This document shows, one piece after another, positions 56,046-64,000 of a DNA stretch of 64,000 bases. The stretch's first letter is position 1, and every line of letters starts with the position of its first letter. A model generated the notes under the pieces. That model ran no database searches and had not been told where the DNA came from. It saw only the letters and a program-made list of their open reading frames with translations. Both the position numbers and the translations under genes were made by a program. The stretch is from assembly GCA_963831605.1 (NCBI GenBank), contig CAWHQR010000001.1:186001-250000 (forward strand), given 5' to 3'. The DNA is from DASUPK01 sp963831605 (lineage in GTDB: Bacteria; Actinomycetota; Thermoleophilia; Solirubrobacterales; 70-9).

Positions 56046-56975
56046 CTAGACGCCAAGCCGCTGCCTGCGCGGCGAACGCGCTCCGACGATCGATCCCCAC
56101 TCGGCGTCCTCGATCAGTCCCGGTTCGGTCTCATCGAGCCACGTCAGCAGGGCGTCCGCCAGCCCGTCGGGATCCTCGAGATTGGGAAAGTGGGCCGCCT
56201 TCGGCAGGGAGACGAAGCGGCTGTTCGGAATCCGCTCATGCGCGGCGAGGCCGTGCCTGATCGGGATGGTGTTGTCGCGCTCTCCCCAGACGATCAGCGT
56301 GGGCAGCTGGCCCAGCAGGTAGAGCCGGTCAACGGCGCTGACGTGCTGGCCGCGCACATCGATCACCGATCGGAGTGTCTGCAGGAAGGCTCGGCGCGCC
56401 GCAGCCTCCTGGAGCGGGCGCATTGCGCGGGCCACGGCCTGGAGATAGATGCCCTTGCGGCTGCCTTGAGCGCGCATCCGTTCACCTACGCGCTCGATCG
56501 TCGCGCGGACACGGCGGTTGGCGACCAGCCAGATGCCGGCGGACGCGCCCGGCAGGGCGGCTCCGCGGAGCATCGGGCTGACCTCGTGGCCGAGCCCGCC
56601 GCTTGAGATCAGAGCGAGGCGCTCGACCCTCTGGGGGAATTGGTAGAAGAAGACCATCGCGATGCCACCTCCCAGGGAGTGGCCGACGATCGTGGCCCTC
56701 TCGACCCCGATGGTGGTCAGCAGGTCTCGGATGCTGGAGGCGTGGGCTCCGAGGGAGTAGTCGCCGCGGATCGCGGCGCTGTCGCCGTGGCCGAGCAGAT
56801 CGGGCGCGATCACCGTGTAGCGCTCGGCGAGCTGGAGGGCGACCCTCTCCCAGTGCTTGGAGGAGTTGACCATCCCGTGGATCAACACCACGGGCGGCCC
56901 GTCGCCGGCGATCCGGTAGACGACCTGGTGGCCGTGGAGCTCGATCTCCCACTCGTCGAAGATGCGCCCCGCCAT
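56046..56975 (-). CDS. Alpha/beta hydrolase (esterase/lipase-like)
   Basis: A 309-residue hydrolase. VVLIHGMVNSSKHWERV, nucleophile elbow TIVGHSLGGGIAM, acid in WGERDNTIPI and His in KAAHFPNLEDP form a complete catalytic set. The C-terminal tail is basic. No signal peptide. A dispersed repeat lies behind its start. Confidence 0.9.
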   Translation of the reverse strand: MAGRIFDEWEIELHGHQVVYRIAGDGPPVVLIHGMVNSSKHWERVALQLAERYTVIAPDLLGHGDSAAIRGDYSLGAHASSIRDLLTTIGVERATIVGHSLGGGIAMVFFYQFPQRVERLALISSGGLGHEVSPMLRGAALPGASAGIWLVANRRVRATIERVGERMRAQGSRKGIYLQAVARAMRPLQEAAARRAFLQTLRSVIDVRGQHVSAVDRLYLLGQLPTLIVWGERDNTIPIRHGLAAHERIPNSRFVSLPKAAHFPNLEDPDGLADALLTWLDETEPGLIEDAEWGSIVGARSPRRQRLGV

Positions 56976-57023
56976 ACGGGGACAGTAAGGGACGGCCTCG
57001 CCTCATAGCGGGCACAGTGAGGG

Positions 57024-57121
57024 ACCCGCTTCGCCATCAGGCAGGGCCCGTGCGGCCGCCCTACCTAAGTCGCGGCGGCTTCGCCCTTCGCTCCGAAGGA
57101 GAGCGGCCTTGGGCGCCCTTA
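57024..57121. repeat. Dispersed intergenic repeat, copy 2 (see 12099)
   Basis: About 98 bp aligned to 12099-12200 with a few mismatches and small gaps. It shares CTTCGCCATCA, GCGGCCGCCC, TAAGTCGC and CTTCGCCCTTCGCTCCGAAG. It sits between two minus-strand genes 45 kb from copy 1. Confidence 0.75.
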
Positions 57122-57123
57122 CG

Positions 57124-57156
57124 AAGACCGGCCGCCAATCCTTGGCGGCCGGTCTT
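57124..57156. terminator. Perfect 15-bp inverted repeat (possible terminator)
   Basis: AAGACCGGCCGCCAA and TTGGCGGCCGGTCTT pair completely around a 3-base loop TCC. The plus-strand tail is only TAAA, so Rho-independent termination is weak. It follows the dispersed repeat directly. Confidence 0.55.
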
Positions 57157-57406
57157 TAAAACAGGCCCCGTCAGGACGGGCAGGGGTACGTCTCAGGGGC
57201 CTTACTTGGGGGGTATGTAGTGGATCCAAGCGACGGGAGGCGCCTTGCGGCAAACGCCCGGATCCTATGAGCCGAGAGGCAGTGTTGGGCGTCCGGCCCA
57301 GCACCAATTCTCCCGACCCACCAAGTATTCATCGGGGCCGGGATGGAAGCAATACCTAAAATTCGGTTGATCCTCCGAAGTCACTACAAACTGGCCAATG
57401 GTCGGG
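57157..57406. other. Intergenic sequence with no gene seen
   Basis: Together with the repeat and inverted repeat it forms a 431-base stretch without a gene. I see no open frame with a ribosome site, no RNA gene and no further repeat. Confidence 0.5.
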
Positions 57407-58327
57407 TCAGGCAGGAGCCATCGCGGCCGAGAGCGCGGACCCGTGGAGGATGTCCAGCTCGGAGACCTCCACCTCCTGCAGGCCGAATGCGCGCATCACC
57501 TGGACGAGGATGACCGTTCCGGCGACGATCGTCGGAGCGCGTCCCGGATGGAGCCCGGGGATGCGGAGGCGCTCGGCGAGCGGCAGCGATGAGAGCCGGC
57601 TGAGCATCCGCTGGATCCTCTGCAGGCCGAGGTAGTAGCCGTGAACGCGGCCCGGGTCGTAGGGCTCCAGGCCCTGGTCGATGGCGGCGAGCGAGGTGGG
57701 GGTGCCGGCCACGGCGATCGCGCGCGTCGGTGCGCTGTCGGGCTGGGCCGCGACCGCCCGCTCGATCAGGTTGTGAATGTCGGCCGCCAGATCCTCGAGC
57801 TCGTGGGGATTCGGCGGGTCCGAGGTGAGATGACGCTCGGAGTGCCGGATCGTGCCGGCCTGAAGCGAGGTGTGAAAGCCGACCTCTCGGCCGGTGCCGA
57901 CGACGAGCTCGGTGGAGCCGCCGCCGATATCGAAGACGAGCGTGGGGCCCGCCGTCGGCCGGTGGGCCGTGGCGCCGAGATAGGTGAGGTGGGCCTCCTC
58001 CGCGCCGGTGAGCATGCGGGCGTCGAGGTCGAAGCGCTCGCGGAGTTCCGCGATGAACGCGTCGCCGTTGCCCGCGTCGCGCACCGCGCTGGTTGCGATC
58101 GCCATCACCCGATCGACGCCCATCGCCTCATAGCGCGCCTTGTAGTCGGCGATCGCCGCGCAGACGTCCTCCACCGCATCCGAGCAGATCATGGCGGTGT
58201 GGTCGACGCCGCGACCCATGTTGGTGACCGTGGTTCGCCGCTCGACCTCGTAGACGCCGTTCCCCTCGACGTCGGCGATCAGCAACCGCGTCGAGTTGGT
58301 GCCGATGTCGACTACGGCAACGCGCAT
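57407..58327 (-). CDS. Ppx/GppA-family exopolyphosphatase
   Basis: A 306-residue actin-fold phosphatase that removes phosphate from polyphosphate or pppGpp. VAVVDIGTNSTRLLIADVE, ATSAVRDAGNGDAF, FDIGGGSTELVVG and AGTPTSLAAID are the nucleotide/phosphate motifs. ATG 58327 is chosen over an upstream GTG because the fold starts at RVAVVDIGTNS. Length fits the short actinobacterial Ppx. Confidence 0.93.
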   Translation of the reverse strand: MRVAVVDIGTNSTRLLIADVEGNGVYEVERRTTVTNMGRGVDHTAMICSDAVEDVCAAIADYKARYEAMGVDRVMAIATSAVRDAGNGDAFIAELRERFDLDARMLTGAEEAHLTYLGATAHRPTAGPTLVFDIGGGSTELVVGTGREVGFHTSLQAGTIRHSERHLTSDPPNPHELEDLAADIHNLIERAVAAQPDSAPTRAIAVAGTPTSLAAIDQGLEPYDPGRVHGYYLGLQRIQRMLSRLSSLPLAERLRIPGLHPGRAPTIVAGTVILVQVMRAFGLQEVEVSELDILHGSALSAAMAPA

Positions 58328-58437
58328 CGCGACGTCCATGTCGTCCGATCCCTGGGCACCCGGGCGCATCCTAGTCCTATCGGTTGACGATGTGCTCGCA
58401 GAACGCTCACACCGTCCTAACGATCGCGCCGGGCCGG

Positions 58438-59019
58438 CTAGCCCCCCTTGCGGAATCCGAACAGAGCCGTGTAGGTCCCCGTGAGCCCGGTGTCGACCCC
58501 CGCGGGAGAGCCCTGGTCGACGCCTACGCCGACCTGGCGGTACGACTTCGAGAGCAACACGGTCCGGTGCTCTGAGCTGTGCATCCAGGCGTTCACTGTC
58601 GCGCGAGGAGTGCTGAGCCCCGCAATTCCCCAGAACAGATCTTCGCCGACGCCCCAGGCACGGGCACCAGCCGTATAGCCCGCGTTCGCTGCACGGGATG
58701 CCGGCGTTCCATCTCCGTCGTGGGAGAAGAAGTTCTCGGCCGTCATCGCGTCGGTGTGCGTCTGCGCGGCCGAATCCAGCATCGGGTGTTCACGCACCGG
58801 CTTCGCGTGGTTGCGGGCGCGCTTCTTGTTGATCAGGCAGACCATCGCCGCTCGAGCTTGAACGGCCGTCTGGCTTGCCGCGGGAACCGTGCCGCCCGGA
58901 CAGGCAACCGCCGACGGCACCCATGTGCCGAGCACTGCTGCACTCGCCAATCCGATGGTCAGTACGACATTGCGTGAAAATCGCCGGCTGGCGTTCTCCG
59001 GCACTGGCTTTCGCCCCAT
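58438..59019 (-). CDS. Secreted CAP (SCP/PR-1) domain protein
   Basis: A 193-residue protein with a signal peptide (about 1-39) and a CAP domain. Conserved CAP pieces are LINKKRARNHAKPV, AAQTHTDAMTAENFFSHDG and SSEHRTVLLSKSYRQVGVG. The fold binds lipids or small ligands outside the cell in relatives. The start at 59019 gives a positively charged leader before the hydrophobic core. Confidence 0.88.
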   Translation of the reverse strand: MGRKPVPENASRRFSRNVVLTIGLASAAVLGTWVPSAVACPGGTVPAASQTAVQARAAMVCLINKKRARNHAKPVREHPMLDSAAQTHTDAMTAENFFSHDGDGTPASRAANAGYTAGARAWGVGEDLFWGIAGLSTPRATVNAWMHSSEHRTVLLSKSYRQVGVGVDQGSPAGVDTGLTGTYTALFGFRKGG

Positions 59020-59252
59020 TGCCGACCTCTCAGTCCTCGTGCTTCCGGGGTTAGCTGGCGGGCTCGCGCGGAAAGAGTCGCGCTATACCTAGTAATTCGG
59101 CAATTCGCCCCTGGGACCTTGGGTCCCCCGGTCGCCGGCCCTACGTGGGCTGGCGATTAAGCAGGTCTATGAAGTGCGAAAACTTAGCATGCGCTTCGGA
59201 CAAGAGTCGATGTTGAGATCCTCCGGCGGCCCGTTAAACTCGCTCATACCGA

Positions 59253-59326
<74 letters not shown>

Positions 59327-59329
59327 CTC

Positions 59330-59358
59330 ACGAAGGCCCGCTCAGGCGGGCCTTTCGT
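59330..59358 (+). terminator. Terminator-like hairpin after tRNA-fMet
   Basis: ACGAAGGCCCGC pairs with GCGGGCCTTTCGT (one bulged T) around a TCAG loop, and a TTT follows shortly after. Confidence 0.75.
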
Positions 59359-59389
59359 GTTTCAGGGAGCCTGAGGTCCTCAACCCCTC

Positions 59390-59411
59390 GGGCATCAATT
59401 GGGCATCAATT
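59390..59411 (+). repeat. 11-bp tandem repeat GGGCATCAATT, two copies
   Basis: Exact direct repeat at 59390-59400 and 59401-59411, just before the truncated hsdM gene. A possible recombination scar beside a tRNA. Confidence 0.7.
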
Positions 59412-59463
59412 GCCGGATAGGATCCGCTCGCCGTGGGCGCGGAGCAAATAATCCTGGGTGGTT

Positions 59464-60000
59464 ATGCAGTCTGATCTAGCCGAGCTTGAGTCACGCCTTT
59501 GGGACGCCGCCGATGAGCTTCGAGCGAACTCAGGCCTCAAAGCGTCGGAGTACGGCACACTAGTCCTTGGCTTGATCTTCCTGCGCTTCGCGGAAGCCCG
59601 CTTCGAGGCGGCCCGGGGGGAGATCGAGGCCAGGGCATCAGCGCGCCGCAAGATCGGGCCCTCGGACTATCAGGCACAGGGAATCATTTATCTCGCTCCC
59701 GAGGCACGATTCAGTGCACTTCTCGACTTACCCGAGGCCAGGGACCTCGGCAAGGCCGCCAACGAGGCGATGCGACTTGTCGAGGAGCACAATCGGGAGC
59801 TGGCGGGTGTGCTCCCGCGTCGATACACCGCTCTCGACAACTCGGCGATCGCATCTCTTCTCCGCCACATCAGCAGCTACACGAAGGACCTCAAGGGAGA
59901 CGCGTTCGGGCTGATCTACGAATACTTCCTGGCGAGATTCGCGCTCGCTGAAGGCCAGGGCGCTGGCGAGTTCTTCACCCCAGCGTCGATCGTGCGTTCG
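59464..60000 (+). pseudogene. Truncated HsdM, type I DNA methyltransferase N-terminal part
   Basis: The first ~178 codons match the N-terminal helical domain of HsdM (LESRLWDAADELRANSGLKA, LGLIFLRFAEARF, YEYFLARFALAEGQGAGEFF, then TPASIVR). The homology then stops abruptly at about 59998. The SAM site and NPPF motif that should follow are absent, and no hsdS or hsdR gene is visible. The open frame continues into unrelated sequence. ATG 59464 is the start. It looks like a fragment at an island edge. Confidence 0.8.
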
Positions 60001-60120
60001 GCGCGCAGAATCGACCCGACGACGGACATCGGGTGCCAACCGTTAGTTGAGGTACGGAGGATCTCGACATCCTCGGCGGCGCAACGACCACACCCTGTGG
60101 ATCGGCCTCAGTGCGTTGGC

Positions 60121-60606
60121 TTAGGCGTCCGGGAAGATCTGCCGGCCGGCCGCAAGGCGCTCGCCCTCCAGCGCCGTCAGCTGAGACTCGGCCCTGACGG
60201 CCAACTCGTCGAGTCCGGCGGCCGCCAGCGGTGGGTATTCGCTCTCGACCTCCTTGAGCGCATGCCAGAGCAGAAGCTTGCCGCGGACGCCGATAACCAG
60301 CGTCTCAAGGGCCATGAATAGATCGAGGTCGATCTCTTCCGAAGATTTGCCGCCCAGCTTGATCCGGCTCGCCTTCTCGGCCACCCAGGCGCCGGCCTGC
60401 TTCACCTTGCTTTCGGCGACTCCCAGATCGTCCATCAACCCCTTCAGCGTCTCGCGGTCCTCGGAGATCTGCGGGGCGATCTTCGCCATCACCTCTCCGA
60501 GCGGCGTCCCTTCGGTCCTCTCGCGGATCTGGTCGGCTAGGTCGCTGCCGAATTGCGAGCCGCCGAGATGGTCGTTCAGATAAGTATCGAGCGACTTGTC
60601 GGCCAC
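60121..60606 (-). CDS. Helical hypothetical protein
   Basis: A 161-residue acidic/helical protein using GTG 60606 (GTG 60636 or 60615 would lengthen it). No membrane span. The sequence SLDTYLNDHLGGSQFGSDLA and a Lys/Glu-rich middle are seen. It may be a small regulator; no family recognised with confidence. Confidence 0.6.
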   Translation of the reverse strand: MADKSLDTYLNDHLGGSQFGSDLADQIRERTEGTPLGEVMAKIAPQISEDRETLKGLMDDLGVAESKVKQAGAWVAEKASRIKLGGKSSEEIDLDLFMALETLVIGVRGKLLLWHALKEVESEYPPLAAAGLDELAVRAESQLTALEGERLAAGRQIFPDA

Positions 60607-60699
60607 CTGGCCCACTCTACCCAGGGGCCTTTCCACGGCTGACGACTTCGAGGGCCCGCGGAATCCGGTCAGGTTTCCGGTGGTCCTCCCTGCCGGACG

Positions 60700-61209
60700 C
60701 TAGCTCTGCTCCTCGTCGGGCCGTGGGCCGCGTGGGCCGATCAGGGGCAGGACGTACCAGAACATGCCGTAGACCCCGACCGCGATCAGACCGCTGACGA
60801 TCGTCAGGGTCGGGCTGTAGATGAAGTCGGCGATCAGCATCACCGCCCCGGTCATCGCCAGGCCCAGGAAGCCGATTCCCGCGATCGACATCGTGTTGGA
60901 GGCGCGCAGGATCCGCTCCTTGTCCTGCTGACGAAACCGCAGGCGGTGCCAAGCCGAAGGCGCCACGAGCAGCGCCAGGGAGATCGCCGTGAGCGCCATC
61001 ACCACGAAGAAGAGGGCCCGCTGGAAGTCCGTCGTCCGGGTGAACCCCTGCGCGAAGGGCACGGCGAGCAGAAAGGCGAACAGCACCTGCGTACCGGGCA
61101 GTGCCACGCGCAACTCGTTGAGCAGCTCGATCAGCTCCCGGTTGACGCGCTCCGTGTGGTCTTCGTCGGAACCGAAATCCCCGCGGCTCTCACTCCCTTG
61201 ATCAGGCAC
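60700..61209 (-). CDS. DUF6328 membrane protein
   Basis: A 169-residue protein with an acidic N terminus (about 1-25) and four hydrophobic helices. LIELLNELRVALPGTQVLFA, FLLAVPFAQGF and FQRALFFVVMALTAISLALL match DUF6328, sometimes mislabelled as a Na+/H+ antiporter. Function unknown. Confidence 0.82.
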   Translation of the reverse strand: MPDQGSESRGDFGSDEDHTERVNRELIELLNELRVALPGTQVLFAFLLAVPFAQGFTRTTDFQRALFFVVMALTAISLALLVAPSAWHRLRFRQQDKERILRASNTMSIAGIGFLGLAMTGAVMLIADFIYSPTLTIVSGLIAVGVYGMFWYVLPLIGPRGPRPDEEQS

Positions 61210-61238
61210 ACCGCCCTTCTTCCACGTAGGGGCGGTGC

Positions 61239-61649
61239 TTAATCCAGCGACCTGTGCGGCAGCCCGGCGACTTCGAGGGCAGCCTTCAGATTGAGACCCC
61301 GTTCGAAGCGAACGACCTTGCCGTCGCGGAGGGTCCAGGTGTGCGCCTCTTCCTGGATCTCGCTACTGCTTGGAGGGCCAGTGTGGCGGCTGACGGCGGC
61401 GAGCACGGTATCGCCAAGGTCGAACAGTTCATGGAGCTCATGCCGGTACGAGGGGGACGACTGACGAGCGCGTCGCAGGGCAAGCCTCACTTCAGCGCGC
61501 CCACGACGAATATCCGGGTCGACGGCCTCGGGAGGGTTGACGTATTCGATCTCCGGGGCGGCGAAGTGGTCGACGAGGCGTTTCGGATCGCGGTCGATCA
61601 GCCCCTCCGTGTCAATCCGCCGCACGACCTCCACGTTCTCCTCCGACAT
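61239..61649 (-). CDS. SnoaL-like NTF2-fold protein
   Basis: A 136-residue protein of the nuclear-transport-factor-2-like group. It has MSEENVEVVRR at the N terminus, EIEYVNPPEAVDP and a C-terminal HTWTLRDGKVVRFERG. Such proteins are polyketide-type cyclases or ligand binders; many are of unknown role. A remnant of a similar gene lies 170 bp away. Confidence 0.82.
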   Translation of the reverse strand: MSEENVEVVRRIDTEGLIDRDPKRLVDHFAAPEIEYVNPPEAVDPDIRRGRAEVRLALRRARQSSPSYRHELHELFDLGDTVLAAVSRHTGPPSSSEIQEEAHTWTLRDGKVVRFERGLNLKAALEVAGLPHRSLD

Positions 61650-61820
61650 TGCCTCCCGAGTATCTCGCGCATCAGTTAGAGGCGAGCGACCCCTCCCGCC
61701 AAGTTCTCTGCGCGGGACCCGCCGGGCCCGCGCTCAGGATCTTGTCGCCGGGGCCGCTCGCATCACAGGAGATGCCCTGATCACTGGAGCGTCAAACGGT
61801 GCTGGGAAGATGCACATCGC

Positions 61821-61880
61821 CTACTCCGACAGCCCGGCGGCTTCGAGGGCGCGCTGTTTGACGGCCCAGCTCTGGCGCCA
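61821..61880 (-). pseudogene. C-terminal remnant of a second SnoaL-like gene
   Basis: The minus-strand frame ends YWRQSWAVKQRALEAAGLSE plus stop, the usual SnoaL-like tail (compare LKAALEVAGL in the gene at 61239). Nothing upstream continues it. The rest of 61650-61957 holds no gene that I see. Confidence 0.55.
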
Positions 61881-61957
61881 ATAAAGGGGTTGAACGGGCC
61901 TCCGCACGGGTAGGACCTTGAGCCGGGACAAGGACAGTCGATAAGGGAGGCAGCCCG

Positions 61958-62032
61958 ATGAGCATCATCAGCATCCTGATAATCGTCCTCGTGGTGTTAC
62001 TCGTGCTCTGGTTCTTCAGGCGACTCGCGTAG
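61958..62032 (+). CDS. 24-residue single-span membrane peptide
   Basis: ATG 61958 is preceded by AAGGGAGG. The product is one hydrophobic helix (SIISILIIVLVVLLVLWFF) ending in basic RRLA. The next gene starts 3 bp later, so a two-gene operon is likely. No family name. Confidence 0.6.
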   Translation: MSIISILIIVLVVLLVLWFFRRLA

Positions 62033-62035
62033 ACC

Positions 62036-62407
62036 ATGTCGACGCTTGCAGTAATCGTCGTGGTGGTCGCAGTCGTAGTGCTGCTGGCGCTAATCGTTCT
62101 TTTGAACCGGCGATCGGCCGAGAAACGGCGGGAACGAGAACGTCAGCGCGAACGACTTCGGACCGAGGTGGCGGGACACCGTCAGGAAGCCGAGGCCCAC
62201 GAGGTAACGGCGTCGGAGAAGACGGACGAGGCGGCGCGGGAGCGCGAAGCCGCGGCGGAACATGCGGCGGCCGCCGAACGCCACGCGCAAGAGGCGAAGC
62301 AACGCAAGAGGCGGGCCGCAGAAGCTGAAGAGCGTGCCGGTCGGGAACAGCGCGCCTCGGAATTCCACGACGAGCGCGCGACAGAGCGCGAACGCGACCT
62401 CGACTGA
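62036..62407 (+). CDS. Membrane-anchored coiled-coil protein
   Basis: A 123-residue protein. One N-terminal span (LAVIVVVVAVVVLLALIVLL, about 4-23) is followed by a highly charged Arg/Glu/Ala coiled coil of about 95 residues. It starts 3 bp after the peptide gene. The helix may tether the coil to the membrane surface. No family recognised. Confidence 0.7.
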   Translation: MSTLAVIVVVVAVVVLLALIVLLNRRSAEKRRERERQRERLRTEVAGHRQEAEAHEVTASEKTDEAAREREAAAEHAAAAERHAQEAKQRKRRAAEAEERAGREQRASEFHDERATERERDLD

Positions 62408-62535
62408 GCCTCCGGTCAGTAGCTAGAGCGGTTCGCCCTCTTCGCCGGATGCTGTTGACGGCGTATCCCTAAGCCCCAACCGCGAGAGAAAAGCGGACTC
62501 AACGGAAGCCTCGTCACTAACGCCCGAGCGGGGGT

Positions 62536-62742
62536 TTAAGTGGTTCGGCGAAATCCTTCCGCTGTTGGTCCCGCAGTGACCAACCGCATTAGGACCGCCT
62601 CTCCGCTCAGGCGCAGGCACTCCGGACACCGTTTGTCTCGCTGGCCGCTCTCATCGGCCAATACGAGCCCGCACACAGGGCAGCTCGCGTACACCGACCT
62701 CTCATCCGCCCACTCGCGATCGGACGACTGTCCCACGATCAT
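62536..62742 (-). CDS. Small double-CxxC zinc-ribbon protein
   Basis: A 68-residue protein with CPVC and CPEC pairs 18 residues apart, likely a zinc ribbon. The ATG at 62742 has AGAGGGAG upstream on its strand. The C terminus is basic. No family known to me. Confidence 0.65.
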   Translation of the reverse strand: MIVGQSSDREWADERSVYASCPVCGLVLADESGQRDKRCPECLRLSGEAVLMRLVTAGPTAEGFRRTT

Positions 62743-63266
62743 CCAAAACTCCCTCTTTCGACGTCCTTGTCCCTGGCTCGCCAGGGTTACCCGCCCTGAC
62801 GCCGTTTCAACCTGACTGGCGGGAGTGCTTAGCGTTCCTTGACAGGGCAGAAAAGGAGCTGGTGCGTCTTGGAGCCAAGCGGTGACCGGGATATGAATGG
62901 CGCGGTCAATGGTTGGGTAGTCCACAACCATGAGCGCAGCAGGGCAAGACGCCGGACACTCCTGGTACCAGCCTGGGGGCAACAGCTCAAGGAGCGACGG
63001 CGAAGCGATGCTCCTAAGGCTGGGATCGAGCTAGCTGGATGACGACGGCGGCGGTTTGGGTCACCCGCGAGGACAACGAGGGGCAGGGGTCGATCGGCGG
63101 GATCGAACATATGTTTGAGCGGTGTCTCAGCGGGTATGCGTCGAGGGAAGGAAGCGAGGGCAGCTTTGCTTCGCGAGGCGAAGCACCTGCCATCCGGTCT
63201 GGGAGCAAATGGGCGAGGTGACTGCGGTCACCTTGCACGGCCCAGACTGACATCCAAGGACAGGAA
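62743..63266. other. Intergenic stretch without a supported gene
   Basis: 524 bases. A short hairpin TGCTTCGC-GAG-GCGAAGCA lies near 63167-63185. A 60-codon frame at 63039 has no ribosome site and no recognisable sequence. I see no RNA gene. Confidence 0.5.
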
Positions 63267-63275
63267 GTGAAAAGC

Positions 63276-63602
63276 ATGGAAGCTGCAACGAAGCCCGGTG
63301 CCCTGCGCACCGATTCGGTCCGTCGCCAGGGCCGCGTTCGCCGCCTGGCGACCGAGACCAAGCAGGCGTTCAAGACCACTGAGTTCTGGGGGATGGTGGG
63401 CGTCATCGTCGCCATTCTCGTCAGCGCCGCCGTGATCAAGGGTGGCGACACCAACGGGACCGACGAGTTCATCGCCCGACAGGCATGGCTCTACGTCGCG
63501 ATCGTCGCCGGCGCCTACTTCATCGGTCGCGGGCTGGCCAAGTCCGGGTCGAGGGATCCGTACACCGAGAGCCTCGAGAACGGCGATCGGAACGGTCACT
63601 AG
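63276..63602 (+). CDS. Two-span small membrane protein
   Basis: A 108-residue protein. The N terminus is basic (about 1-35, RRQGRVRRLATETKQ), followed by two hydrophobic segments (GMVGVIVAILVSAAVI and WLYVAIVAGAYFIGRGLA) and a charged tail. GTG 63267 is an alternative start with a GGA near it. The order basic tail, helix, helix recalls small actinobacterial envelope proteins. Function unknown. Confidence 0.7.
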   Translation: MEAATKPGALRTDSVRRQGRVRRLATETKQAFKTTEFWGMVGVIVAILVSAAVIKGGDTNGTDEFIARQAWLYVAIVAGAYFIGRGLAKSGSRDPYTESLENGDRNGH

Positions 63603-63677
63603 ATCCGATCGTTTTCCCGGCCGGGGTCCTACCGGACCTCGGCCGGTTATGTCCTTAGCGAAACCGGGAGGTAGAGG

Positions 63678-63806
63678 ATGTTCGTGGTCTGGAAGCGATC
63701 AGGGGAACGCACCCAGGTGCGCTTTATGCCCGGGTGCCTGCTGTGGTCGATCGCCCTTTCAATTGCGCTCACGATCTTGCTGAACCTGCTGATCAGATTG
63801 TTCTAG
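63678..63806 (+). CDS. 42-residue single-span membrane protein
   Basis: A GGGAGG site precedes ATG 63678. The product has a basic N terminus (WKRSGERTQVRF) and a C-terminal hydrophobic helix (LLWSIALSIALTILLNLLI). Tiny proteins with a similar LLNLLIRLF end are, from memory, common in this bacterial group. Function unknown. Confidence 0.7.
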   Translation: MFVVWKRSGERTQVRFMPGCLLWSIALSIALTILLNLLIRLF

Positions 63807-63858
63807 CTCGAGCAGTAACTACTTACGTTAATAACACCAACGAAGGGAATCGAATCTA

Positions 63859-64000
63859 ATGGCCCCTCAGACCCGAACCCAACGTCAGGCAGCTGCCAAG
63901 AAGGCCGCCGCCACACGAAAGCGAAACTCCGCAAGACAGAGCAGCGAGACCGCCAAAGCGTCCGTTCGCCGCACCACAACGTCCGCCCAGAGCACCGGTC
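63859..64000 (+). CDS. Lys/Arg/Ala-rich histone H1-like protein, cut at window end
   Basis: At least 47 codons from ATG 63859, with an AAGGGA site upstream. The residues (APQTRTQRQAAAKKAAATRK and more) are almost only Ala, Lys, Arg, Ser, Thr and Gln, like a basic nucleoid tail. The end is beyond the window, so the full domain content is not visible. Confidence 0.6.
   Translation, partial: MAPQTRTQRQAAAKKAAATRKRNSARQSSETAKASVRRTTTSAQSTG

Noticed and set aside
63039..63221. 60-codon open frame
   Set aside because: No ribosome site and no recognisable sequence.

Overview
The window is high-GC bacterial chromosome with dense genes on both strands. Start codons are often GTG or TTG, and many neighbouring genes overlap by 4 bp (ATGA/GTGA). 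Enolase followed by FtsB/DivIC, a mix of ROK, MarR and HxlR regulators, R2lox, DUF6328 and SnoaL-like proteins, and many tiny membrane proteins suggest an actinobacterium. My best guess is class Thermoleophilia (Solirubrobacterales-like); this is inferred from gene content and is not proven.

Layout. 1-1.7 kb: 3' part of eno, then ftsB/divIC. 1.8-10.7 kb: four tandem paralogous polytopic membrane proteins (GT-C-like), each overlapping the next by 4 bp. The second has three net single-base shifts and a lost signature motif, and the third has one shift. 10.7-15.3 kb: small hypotheticals, csrA, a repeat element, a secreted nuclease, class I aldolase and a GCS2 ligase. 15.3-20 kb: a forward run with an HxlR regulator (twin operators), a zinc-ribbon rhomboid pseudoprotease, O-methyltransferase, GNAT, UPF0173 hydrolase and R2lox. 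20-23.9 kb: an ECF sigma factor fused to a zinc-finger and membrane tail, a drug-efflux MFS gene (frameshifted) divergent from a MarR regulator, and tRNA-Leu(UAA).

24-33.4 kb: an amino-sugar or beta-glycoside utilisation locus. On the minus strand lie binding protein, two permeases, GH4 glycosidase, BadF/GlcNAc-type kinase, ATPase and ROK regulator. A divergent SIS-domain isomerase/deaminase gene completes it. Import followed by cytoplasmic phosphorylation would replace a PTS. 33.4-45.4 kb: housekeeping and miscellaneous enzymes (adenylate cyclase, TPP enzyme, RecQ, aldo/keto reductase, nitrilase, hydrolase) and a truncated PotD-like remnant. 45.4-48.2 kb: cold-shock protein, cyclopropane fatty acid synthase and a divergent fatty-acid desaturase, which look like membrane-fluidity and cold functions. 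48.2-59 kb: a branched-chain-type binding protein, a sugar transferase, FTR1 iron permease, a MarR/MFS pair with an operator over the start codon, a flavin oxidase, a hydrolase, Ppx/GppA and a CAP-domain protein.

59.2 kb to the end: initiator tRNA-fMet and a terminator, followed by less conserved DNA. This holds a truncated type I methyltransferase (hsdM), small membrane and zinc-ribbon proteins and gene remnants, and resembles the edge of a genomic island or decay zone.

Caution: five genes carry apparent single-base frameshifts (5.4-6.5, 11.3, 22.2 and 43.3 kb). Most become whole when one base is added or removed, so sequencing or assembly indels are as likely as real pseudogenes.
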